64,000 nucleotides of DNA. Origin: Sulfurimonas sp. HSL3-7. Its GTDB lineage: Bacteria > Campylobacterota > Campylobacteria > Campylobacterales > Sulfurimonadaceae. Location of the stretch: contig NZ_CP147919.1 in NCBI RefSeq assembly GCF_039645985.1, positions 1 through 64,000 of the forward strand. Reading direction: 5' to 3'. Below are positions 44,318 to 51,519 of this stretch, piece after piece (the first letter of the stretch is position 1; each line of letters begins with the position of its first letter). A program made the position numbers and the translations under genes. The notes beneath the pieces were generated by a model. It saw nothing but the letters and a program-made list of their open reading frames with translations, made no database searches and was not told the origin of the DNA.

Positions 44318-46519
44318 CTAGAACTTGAGCGCTATACCGGCATAGACACCGAAAGGCGCCCCGGCCTGATAGCTGGTCTTTGTCGTGTTGGCCGCGAGCG
44401 CATTGTCCGGTGTGATGATGGATGAGATGTACTGGCGGTTGAAGAGGTTGGTCATCGTCACCCTGAAGGTCGCCTCTTTGAACGCCCAGAGTTTTTTATA
44501 GGTGTAGGAACCATCGATATCGACCAGTGTCGCTCCGGAGATCTTCTGGGTATTGTCCACATCGCCGTAGCGCTCGGAGTAGTAACGCAGCGAAGGGGTC
44601 AGCTGCCACCCGCCCTCGTGGTAGGTCACGGCCGCGTTGGCCATATATTTCGGGGCGTCTGGGATCTGGTTTCCCTTGATGGATGCAGTCTTGGTCGCAC
44701 CGGTCTGGAGGTCCTCCGTATAGTAGTAGCGGTTGTACGAGCCGCTTACCATGAAATCAAGGTAGCTCGTCGCGGCACCGCTGGCGGTCAGTTCGAAGCC
44801 GTAGCTCATCGCATCGGCGTTGTTGGTCGGATAGACGACATCATATTCGGCATCATACAGACTTGCCTGCTTACCGGTGACACGGGTGAAGAAGAGGTTC
44901 GGATTGAGGGTGATCCCCCCGGTGTTATACGTCATCCCCAAATCAAAGTTGTCGGAGAGCTCGGGCTGCTGTTTGTCCCATAACTGCTGCAGTGAGATCC
45001 CTTTTGCCGCGAAGTTCTGTCCCTGTTTCTGGTTGGAGACATAGAACGGGAAGAGATTGACATCGTAACCGTAGCTTCTTGTATAGTCGGTATAGAAGTG
45101 CAGGTTCTCCTGAGGTGCGTAGGCGAGGTAGAGACTCGGCAGCCACTCTCTGTAAATCTTTGCGTCAACGCTTGAGAGCGGATCGATCGAGCCGTTTTTG
45201 TAGTTGTCTATCCCTGCCAGTCTGAAGTTCAGGTAGCGCAGCCCCGCGACATAGGAGAAACCGCTATTTTCGCCGGAAAACTCGATGAAAGGGGAATTGA
45301 ACTCATGATAATCGGTCTCGGCCTGAATGGCGGTCTTTGTATAGACAGGTGTTCCGCTGCTGACGTCATAGAGCTCCTGGTCGGTCGGCGGTCCCGGAGG
45401 CTGCTGCCAGTGCATCCAGTAGCCGAGTTTGAGGCGCAGGGCTTCGAGAATCTTCTGCTCGTACTGCGCCACGCCGCCGAAGAGGTCATGGTCGATCTGC
45501 CAGTGTTTGACAGCGGTGTTGGCCGGATTTGAAGGGGCGGTATCGAACCAGTACTCCCCTTTGTCATGGAGGTAGTAGGGCTTGAAACTGACTTTGGAGC
45601 CCTCTGCAAAGGCGTACTCTATGTTGGCCATTACGGCCGTGTCCTCGAACTTCTGCTTGTTGTAATCGGCATAGGCGGCTTTTGTAGCGTCCTTGCCGTA
45701 GTCCTTGTCGTAATAGGTGTCGAGGTCGCTGGCCTCCTCATACGTCATCTGGTAGTAGTTGTTATGGGTATCTTTGTTCATGATGACATAGAGTTCGCTC
45801 TTGAAGCGGTCGTTCGGGGTATAGGCAAATCCCAGCATCCCGTTATAGCGCTCAAGGTCGCCGTCACCCTTCCATTTGTCCCCCTGGGTGTAGGAGAAGG
45901 AGCCGAAGGCCGACACATCGCCCATTTTACCCGTGTCCACCCGCATAAAAGTGCGTGCGGCGTTGTCGCTTCCCGCCATCTGCGAGAGCTGGACGGCAAA
46001 GCTGTTTTTCGGCCTATCGATGATCAGGTCGACCTTGCCGATAAGATTGGAGAAGCCGAGACTTTTGTCCACCGGCATGTAACCTTTGTAGAGGTCGACA
46101 TAGGCGAAGTTTTCCATGTCGTAGATGGTTTTTCCTCCGCCGGGATTGCTGTTTAACGGCAGCCCTTCGACCGTGAGCACACCGCCGGGCCCCGACTGGT
46201 TTTTACCGCGGATGCGCATCGGGTCGTGGAAGGAGCTCTCGTTCGAGCCGAAGGCATCCACCGAATTGAAACTGACGGAAGGGGACATGTTGATCCCCTT
46301 CAGCGCCGATGTGTTGGCTTGCGCTGAAAATGTTTTGATCCCCGCTTCGGAGTAAGATTGTACGCCGGCGAGCGTATCGGGCGCGACAGTCGCTTCCATG
46401 TTGCTCTCGGCACTTTCGTCGACGACGACCGTATCGAGAGCAACACTTTCGGCAGCCTGGAGCATTGATGTATACGAAAGTGCAGTCAGCACCAAGGATA
46501 ATGTGATTTTTGTTTGCAT
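44318..46519 (-). CDS. TonB-dependent outer-membrane receptor 3
   Basis: 733 aa. The signal peptide ends near residue 22 (LQA-AE). A TonB-box-like DTVVVDES follows, and a plug (about 50-170: DPMRIRGKNQSGPGGVLTVEG, FAYVDLYKGYMPVDKSLGFSNLIG), then a barrel ending GIALKF. It heads a leftward operon with modA2 and modB2 under operator E. A TonB receptor cotranscribed with ModA and ModB is direct contextual evidence for energised outer-membrane uptake of molybdate or tungstate. Confidence 0.88.
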   Translation of the reverse strand: MQTKITLSLVLTALSYTSMLQAAESVALDTVVVDESAESNMEATVAPDTLAGVQSYSEAGIKTFSAQANTSALKGINMSPSVSFNSVDAFGSNESSFHDPMRIRGKNQSGPGGVLTVEGLPLNSNPGGGKTIYDMENFAYVDLYKGYMPVDKSLGFSNLIGKVDLIIDRPKNSFAVQLSQMAGSDNAARTFMRVDTGKMGDVSAFGSFSYTQGDKWKGDGDLERYNGMLGFAYTPNDRFKSELYVIMNKDTHNNYYQMTYEEASDLDTYYDKDYGKDATKAAYADYNKQKFEDTAVMANIEYAFAEGSKVSFKPYYLHDKGEYWFDTAPSNPANTAVKHWQIDHDLFGGVAQYEQKILEALRLKLGYWMHWQQPPGPPTDQELYDVSSGTPVYTKTAIQAETDYHEFNSPFIEFSGENSGFSYVAGLRYLNFRLAGIDNYKNGSIDPLSSVDAKIYREWLPSLYLAYAPQENLHFYTDYTRSYGYDVNLFPFYVSNQKQGQNFAAKGISLQQLWDKQQPELSDNFDLGMTYNTGGITLNPNLFFTRVTGKQASLYDAEYDVVYPTNNADAMSYGFELTASGAATSYLDFMVSGSYNRYYYTEDLQTGATKTASIKGNQIPDAPKYMANAAVTYHEGGWQLTPSLRYYSERYGDVDNTQKISGATLVDIDGSYTYKKLWAFKEATFRVTMTNLFNRQYISSIITPDNALAANTTKTSYQAGAPFGVYAGIALKF

Positions 46520-46543
46520 ATTTTTCCCCTGTTATAAGATAAT

Positions 46544-46568
46544 GCAAGGGGACAGGACCGTCCCTTGC
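46544..46568 (-). other. strong hairpin in the 5' leader of TonB receptor 3
   Basis: GCAAGGGGAC (46544-46553) pairs with GTCCCTTGC (46560-46568) with one bulge and a 6-nt loop, 25 bp before the receptor start on the minus strand. There is no T-run, so it is more likely an RNA-stability or translation element than a terminator. Confidence 0.45.
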
Positions 46569-46603
46569 CAGACATAAATGCAGTGACCCTGTTAGAATCA
46601 TTA

Positions 46604-46627
46604 CGTTATGTTATTGGAAATATAACG
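46604..46627 (-). promoter_or_regulatory. ModE-like operator E
   Basis: CGTTATGT-N8-ATATAACG, 85 bp upstream of TonB receptor 3. The right arm is identical to those of operators B and C. Confidence 0.75.
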
Positions 46628-46762
46628 ATATGGATATTAATTTATTCTTAATTTAAAAGATAAAAATAACGGTAAAAATATCTATTTTATGGACATTATT
46701 CAGGTGAAATAGCGCTTTTATCTGATGAATTCAGATAAGCGTAACGATGCGTTTAGTTATTA

Positions 46763-46793
46763 CGTTATATAAAAAAGTATATTATGATATAAT
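46763..46793 (+). promoter_or_regulatory. ModE-like operator F and modDBC promoter
   Basis: CGTTATAT-N8-ATATTATG (46763-46786), immediately followed by TATAAT (46788-46793) as -10. The operator covers the -35 position, so bound ModE would block RNA polymerase. This is the classic repressor arrangement. Confidence 0.78.
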
Positions 46794-46956
46794 TCCGCGA
46801 TCAAATATTGCATATAGCTGGATGAAGTCTTTTCAAGGGGTACCCATCAGCCCGTATCGAGTAGTTTCAGACGCCTTGCTGCCTGCGGTGTCACAGATCA
46901 GCGATGCAACAGCTCCGCAGAGTAAAATTATGCAACCGTAGTAAGGAGAATAATCT
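46794..46956 (+). other. long 5' leader of modD
   Basis: About 150 nt between the promoter and modD. It holds GGGTACCC (46838-46845) and a CTGCGG (46883-46888) / CCGCAG (46915-46920) pair enclosing 26 nt. A 39-codon frame from ATG 46822 ends at 46941, just before the modD ribosome-binding site, and lacks a good site of its own. A molybdenum-related riboswitch or leader peptide is possible, but no known class is recognised. Confidence 0.3.
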
Positions 46957-47802
46957 ATGACCCGTCTTTCCGATCATGAGCTCTGGGCGTATATACGCGA
47001 AGATCTGCCCTATTTTGACCTGACGACCCATCTGCTTGAGGTTTCAAGCAAGACGGAATCTCTGAGTATTATCACTCGGGACAAGGTGGTGGCGGCCTGT
47101 ACAGAGGAGGCGGCGCGTATCGGTGAACTGCTGGGGTGCGAAGTCTACTATTCTGTCGCTTCAGGAACAAAGGTAGAAGAAGAGGGACTGCTTTTGGAAC
47201 TTCAAGGTGACGGTGAAGTGCTGCACCAGGCGTGGCGGCTTTGCCAGATACTGCTGGAGTATGCCTGCGGGATGGCGACCCATGCCAACAGAATGCTTCA
47301 GGATGCCCATAACGTCAATCCTGACTGCGAGATCCTGGTCACGCGTAAAAGTTTTCCCTTTGCCAAACGCTTTACAATGCGCGCCCTGCTTATCGGCGGG
47401 GTTATGCCGCACAGGCTCGGGCTCTCAGAGAGTGTTCTGATCTTTGAAAACCACCGCGCCCTCTACGATGACGAGGCGGCATTCGAAGCGGCACTGCCGC
47501 AGATCAAAAAACGGTGTGTCGAGAAGAAGCTTGTGGTCGAGTCCGAGAGTCTTGAGGATGCGAAGCGGATGCTGCAGCTCGGAGCCGATGTGATCCAGAT
47601 GGACAAAAGCGTGCCGGAGACGTTGGCGGCACTCGTCGCCTACAAACGCGAACATCATCCGCATGCTACCATCATAGCGGCAGGCGGTATAAACAGGAAA
47701 AATGTCATACAATACGCACAAACAGGTGTCGAGGCCATCGTGACCAGCAGCCTCTATCAGGCCGGTATGGCCGATCTCACCAGCAGTTGGAAAAGTTTAT
47801 GA
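46957..47802 (+). CDS. modD: ModD (quinolinate-phosphoribosyltransferase-like)
   Basis: 281-aa member of the nicotinate/quinolinate phosphoribosyltransferase fold named ModD because it occurs in molybdenum transport operons. Start [21 protein letters not shown] and later [21 protein letters not shown] (family QPRTase would read TRKT.PGLR) mark the ModD branch. [21 protein letters not shown] is part of the barrel. Its exact reaction is unknown. AAGGAG precedes the ATG. It is first in modD-modB-modC under operator F, overlapping modB by 4 bp. Confidence 0.88.
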   Translation: MTRLSDHELWAYIREDLPYFDLTTHLLEVSSKTESLSIITRDKVVAACTEEAARIGELLGCEVYYSVASGTKVEEEGLLLELQGDGEVLHQAWRLCQILLEYACGMATHANRMLQDAHNVNPDCEILVTRKSFPFAKRFTMRALLIGGVMPHRLGLSESVLIFENHRALYDDEAAFEAALPQIKKRCVEKKLVVESESLEDAKRMLQLGADVIQMDKSVPETLAALVAYKREHHPHATIIAAGGINRKNVIQYAQTGVEAIVTSSLYQAGMADLTSSWKSL

Positions 47803-48482
47803 ACACTCTGGATCTGGAACCTTTTTACCTTTCGTTCAAATTGGCGGGTATTACGACACTGATTCTTTTTCTGGTGGCACTGCCGGTAAGCTGGTGGCTC
47901 AGCCAGACGAAGTGCCGCTGCAAACCTTTTGTCGAAGCGGTGACTTCGCTGCCGATCGTCCTTCCTCCTTCTGTTCTTGGTTTCTATATCCTCTTTGCCC
48001 TTTCACAGAACTCCCCGATCGGTGCTTTTTTTGAAGAGCTTTTCGGCATCAAGCTGGTCTTTAACTTTACCGGGCTGGTGGTCGCAAGCTGTTTCTACTC
48101 CTTTCCCTTTATGGTACAGCCGCTTCAGGGCGGGTTCGAGACGCTCAACAAAAACATGCTTGAGGCCTCCTATATCGCAGGCAAAAGCCGCTTCCTGACA
48201 CTGTGGCGGGTGGCCTTACCCAACATCAAACCGGCATTGATGACGGCCCTTATCGTCACTTTTGCCCATACGGTCGGCGAGTTCGGCGTGGTGCTGATGG
48301 TGGGCGGCTCTATTCCGGGAGAGACGAAGGTCGCATCGGTGGCCATCTATGAGTTTGTTGAGGTGATGGACTATTCGCAGGCACATATCTACAGCGCGAT
48401 CATGCTGGCGCTCAGTTTTGCGGTGCTGCTGGGTGTCTATCTTTTCAATGAGCGTCATAACAGACGCATCGGGGTGCAGTAA
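47799..48482 (+). CDS. modB: ModB molybdate ABC permease 1
   Basis: 227 aa from ATG 47799, which overlaps the modD stop (ATGA); a TTG at 47787 is less likely. About five membrane segments, with [19 protein letters not shown] (ModB signature) and the docking loop [40 protein letters not shown] near the end is typical of ModB. It shares one base with modC. It is the permease partner of ModC and probably of one or both ModA proteins encoded in other operons. Confidence 0.93.
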   Translation: MNTLDLEPFYLSFKLAGITTLILFLVALPVSWWLSQTKCRCKPFVEAVTSLPIVLPPSVLGFYILFALSQNSPIGAFFEELFGIKLVFNFTGLVVASCFYSFPFMVQPLQGGFETLNKNMLEASYIAGKSRFLTLWRVALPNIKPALMTALIVTFAHTVGEFGVVLMVGGSIPGETKVASVAIYEFVEVMDYSQAHIYSAIMLALSFAVLLGVYLFNERHNRRIGVQ

Positions 48483-49336
48483 TGGTTAAAATCAATATCA
48501 ATAAGACGCTTCAAGGGAGTATCGGCGCGATGGAGCTGGACGTGGATATCGCCATCGAAGAGCACAGTTTTATTGCATTGGCAGGTCAAAGCGGCAGCGG
48601 CAAGACGACGCTTCTGCGCATTTTGGCGGGACTTGAGAAGGCGAAGGGTGTTATCAGCGTTGGCGACGATCTCTGGCAGAAGGATCGGACTTCTCTGGCG
48701 CCCCAGAAACGGGGTATCGGTTTTGTTTTTCAGGACTATGCCCTCTTTGCCAACATGAGCGTGGAGCAGAATCTGCTCTATGTCAGCAAGGACAGAGAGC
48801 TAGCCGAGCATCTGCTGGAGCTTACCGGACTCTCCGAGCTCAAAGACCGTCTGCCAGGCATGCTGAGCGGGGGTCAGAAACAGCGGGTATCGCTCTGTCG
48901 GGCGATGATGAAGCGCCCCAAGCTGCTGCTGATGGACGAGCCGCTCTCCGCACTCGATCCGGCGATGCGCACCAAGCTGCAGCACGACATCCTGACCCTG
49001 CATAAGGAGTTCGGAACGACCACCATCATGGTCTCGCACGACCCAAGCGAGATCTACCGCCTGGCCGAGCGCGTCATTCTGCTCGAGCATGGAAGGGTGG
49101 TGCAGGACGGCACTCCCAAAGAGGTACTCTTAAAGACGCAGGGAAGCCAGAAGTTCTCGCTTACAGGCGAACTGCTCGATATTATCAAGGCGGACGTCAT
49201 CCACATCGCCGTCGTCGCCATCGGCCAGCAGATCGTCGAGGTGGTGCTCGACGAGGCCGAGGCGGCCTCGTTTACGATCGGCCAGAGCGTCCAGGTCAAC
49301 ACCAAGGCCTTTGCCCCGTCGATAAGCACACTGTAA
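48482..49336 (+). CDS. modC: ModC molybdate ABC transporter ATPase
   Basis: 284 aa. Walker A GQSGSGKTT lies near residue 34, the signature MLSGGQKQRVSLCRAM near 124, and Walker B LLLMDEPLSALD near 145. H-loop His occurs in VSHDPSEIYRL. The C-terminal 60 residues form a Mop/TOBE-like regulatory domain (LTGELLDIIKADVIHIAVVAIG). This is the only ModC-type ATPase in the window and may serve both ModB1 and ModB2. It ends the modD-modB-modC operon. Confidence 0.93.
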   Translation: MVKININKTLQGSIGAMELDVDIAIEEHSFIALAGQSGSGKTTLLRILAGLEKAKGVISVGDDLWQKDRTSLAPQKRGIGFVFQDYALFANMSVEQNLLYVSKDRELAEHLLELTGLSELKDRLPGMLSGGQKQRVSLCRAMMKRPKLLLMDEPLSALDPAMRTKLQHDILTLHKEFGTTTIMVSHDPSEIYRLAERVILLEHGRVVQDGTPKEVLLKTQGSQKFSLTGELLDIIKADVIHIAVVAIGQQIVEVVLDEAEAASFTIGQSVQVNTKAFAPSISTL

Positions 49337-49395
49337 GGGCTGAATTTACCTTTTTCTTAAGAATAGGCAGGATAGAATTACTGCCTGCAACGTGT

Positions 49396-49473
49396 CGGGG
49401 TGTAGCTCAGTTTGGTTAGAGTACGAGTCTGGGGGACTTGGGGCCGCTGGTTCGAATCCAGTCACTCCGACCA
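49396..49473 (+). tRNA. tRNA-Pro (anticodon GGG)
   Basis: Acceptor CGGGGTG pairs with CACTCCG (one G-T), followed by A and an encoded CCA. The anticodon stem CGAGT/ACTTG encloses the loop CTGGGGG with U33 and anticodon GGG at the standard place. The T-arm CTGG-TTCGAAT-CCAG is regular. A T-run follows at 49479-49485 and may terminate it. The upstream GGCAG...CTGCC inverted repeat (49367-49386) overlaps the probable promoter. Confidence 0.93.
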
Positions 49474-49560
49474 TCGATTTTTTTACAACGTCTGAACCGT
49501 AACTTTTCCAGAACAATCCTCGTTTTTATTATCTGCTAACCGTGTTTGTATAGAGATCCT

Positions 49561-50049
49561 TTATTTGTGCCCACTTCCGCCCATTCTTGGAAGCAGACAC
49601 TCCATGTTTTCGCCGCCGACTACGTAAGCTTCGCCGAACCCGAAGGTGGCTTCGCCGGCAACGGCAGTCAGCTCATAGAGGTTGAAATCCTTCATCTTCA
49701 TCAGCATCGAGACCATCTCCTCGCCGAACTTTTCATCGAAGCCTGCCATCACCGGGGCAAACCTGTCCTCCTCCCTTGGGACGGCTGCCGCATCACACTG
49801 CAGGGAGATCCGTTTGCGGGCGAAGATATTGGCGGAGCGGGTTTCGTCCTCGATAAAGAAAAGTGAAGCCCTGTTATCCTTTTTGAGGTTTTTGGCATGC
49901 GAGGCGATATCGCTGATAAAGATGTAGAAACGGTGGTCATAATGGACAAAGGGAGCGTACGAAGAGAAGGGGCGCCCTTCACTGTCAAGCGTGCCGATGA
50001 CGACGCTCTTGAAGGGGGCGATAAAAGGGAGGATGGTCTTTTCGGCCAT
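49561..50049 (-). CDS. HugZ/HutZ-like split-barrel protein (pyridoxamine-oxidase fold)
   Basis: 162 aa. FMN-binding split barrel: SVVIGTLDSEGRPFSSYAPFV near residue 14, FYIFISDIASHAKNLKKDNRASLFFIEDE, then FNLYELTAVAGEATFGFGEAY. The C-terminal GGSGHK resembles the tail of heme-binding HugZ/HutZ proteins, where a His binds heme. It is shorter than H. pylori HugZ. A role in heme use is possible; a generic flavin-binding role is the alternative. The next gene on the strand starts 2 bp away and lies upstream. Confidence 0.72.
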   Translation of the reverse strand: MAEKTILPFIAPFKSVVIGTLDSEGRPFSSYAPFVHYDHRFYIFISDIASHAKNLKKDNRASLFFIEDETRSANIFARKRISLQCDAAAVPREEDRFAPVMAGFDEKFGEEMVSMLMKMKDFNLYELTAVAGEATFGFGEAYVVGGENMECLLPRMGGSGHK

Positions 50050-50051
50050 CG

Positions 50052-50444
50052 TTAAACCAATTGCGCCGAGACACCCGAGAGAACAGCATCGGCTTTGGTG
50101 GCGTCACCGCTGTATTTGGCAATAGAGATGCCGTAGTTGACCATCGCGGCAGCGGTGTTTTTGCAGGCTCGTTTGGCGACGAGATAATCGCAATCCTCGA
50201 GCACCTCGGCCATCTTGACATGCTCCTGGACGTGCGCCTCGTCATCATGGCCGTGCGAGCAGTGCTCGTTTCCGTCGTTATGCTCATGGTCGAGGTCGGT
50301 GCGCGGGTTCTTGCGCAGCTCTTCGAATGCAAAGGCTTTGAACATCCCGGCCCCTTTTACGGCGTAAACGGCGAAATAGGGGGTATGGCCGGCGTTGCCG
50401 AAGAAGGTGAGGGTATCGTCTTTGACAGGGATAGCAACTTTCAT
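50052..50444 (-). CDS. NifX/NafY-family protein with His-rich insertion
   Basis: 130 aa of the dinitrogenase iron-molybdenum cofactor family (a short ribonuclease-H-like fold). Start MKVAIPVKDDTLTFFGNAGH and end NYGISIAKYSGDATKADAVL are family-like. A loop near residues 52-75 is very rich in His, Asp and Glu (HEHND, EHCSHGHDDEAH), probably metal-binding. Family members carry iron-sulfur-molybdenum clusters or similar. No nif gene is in the window, so its role is open. A TATAAT-like element lies 25-30 bp upstream. It precedes the HugZ-like gene in one unit. Confidence 0.75.
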   Translation of the reverse strand: MKVAIPVKDDTLTFFGNAGHTPYFAVYAVKGAGMFKAFAFEELRKNPRTDLDHEHNDGNEHCSHGHDDEAHVQEHVKMAEVLEDCDYLVAKRACKNTAAAMVNYGISIAKYSGDATKADAVLSGVSAQLV

Positions 50445-50624
50445 AAAAAATCCTTCTGTTTTTTTAAATTATACTCTAAAAAGGGAAGGAAATATCTGAC
50501 GTACTTTTCTGTGCGTAATGATACTGTTTGAGAATGCTCTTTGTGTAGTTTTACCTTAAAACAGACCAGGAATATCTCAAGAACTAAAGGTGCGGCATCG
50601 GACATTCCAATGCATTATGCTGTT

Positions 50625-51224
50625 CTAATGGTTAAAGTACAGTTTTGCCCCGATAACAAGATCGTCATGTGCCCGTAAGAAAAAGTTTGAAGGGGTCTCG
50701 ATATTAAAGTCACTGTATCTGATACGAATGTTTCCTTCTATAAAAAGCTGACCGTTCTCATCTTTGAGGGTCACCGGAAAAGTGATCTTTTTTGTCACCC
50801 CATTGATCTTCATATCACCCTCTGCTATATTTTCACGAATCTCATAGTCATAGGTCATCAACTTATACGTCTCTGCATTTAGATATTCCTCAACATTGTC
50901 GTCTCGATAGCTATCATTACTGTCAAACGTAAAAACATCAATACGCAACTTACCCTTATACCCAAGCTCTCTCTTCTCCAGTGAACCGCTTAACCCTCTG
51001 TTTATACCCCGTACAGGATAGGTATTGAAAAACTGCTTTTTTTTAGCTTCATAATAGACATACGATTTGTTTGTGTCCAGTGTAAAGTCACTTGCACTCC
51101 GGGGAAGTTGTTCGGAATATGTTTCGAGAAGTACAGGAGATTGTGTTGTACAGCCTGAAAACATCGTAAACAGAAACAGTAAAAACAGCCTCAATAAATG
51201 TCTTGCATATGCCGAATGAACCAT
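50625..51224 (-). CDS. YceI-like lipoprotein
   Basis: 199 aa. The lipobox FSGC at about residues 22-25 follows a hydrophobic signal, so a lipid-anchored periplasmic protein is expected. The body has a YceI-like beta-barrel layout (FTLDTNKSYVYYEAK, LRIDVFTFDSND, MTYDYEIRENIAEGDMKINGVTKKITFPV). YceI proteins bind isoprenoid-like lipids. Resemblance is moderate. It stands alone. Confidence 0.65.
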   Translation of the reverse strand: MVHSAYARHLLRLFLLFLFTMFSGCTTQSPVLLETYSEQLPRSASDFTLDTNKSYVYYEAKKKQFFNTYPVRGINRGLSGSLEKRELGYKGKLRIDVFTFDSNDSYRDDNVEEYLNAETYKLMTYDYEIRENIAEGDMKINGVTKKITFPVTLKDENGQLFIEGNIRIRYSDFNIETPSNFFLRAHDDLVIGAKLYFNH

Positions 51225-51306
51225 TTTAAACCGCCTTCACAAGATTTTCAAAGAGTGCCAATGATGTTCTTTCTCTCAATACAAATCAGTATACTTATTT
51301 TTACTT

Positions 51307-51326
51307 ATTTCTTTAAGTAAAGAAAT
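51307..51326. repeat. perfect 8-4-8 inverted repeat
   Basis: ATTTCTTT-AAGT-AAAGAAAT in the 295-bp gap between the divergent lipoprotein and recQ genes. It could be an operator for an unknown regulator. The rest of the gap is AT-rich with no clear gene. Confidence 0.5.
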
Positions 51327-51519
51327 TGGACCTGAATTCGTGCTGTTTTGAAACGGTAAGCCCATCAGGTTAGCATTGGATATCTATTATATTCACAATT
51401 CCTAAACATTAGAGACAGAGTGCATTAAAATTCTCTGATTGTTATTCCAATCAACGCTTTAAAATCATGTATAAATGGCATAGAAAACGGTATTTGATCA
51501 AAAAAACTGCTACTATTTG

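Noticed and set aside
46747-46941. 64-codon frame through operator F and the modD leader
   Set aside because: It begins upstream of the promoter and has no ribosome-binding site; only the shorter part from 46822 is mentioned as a possible leader peptide.
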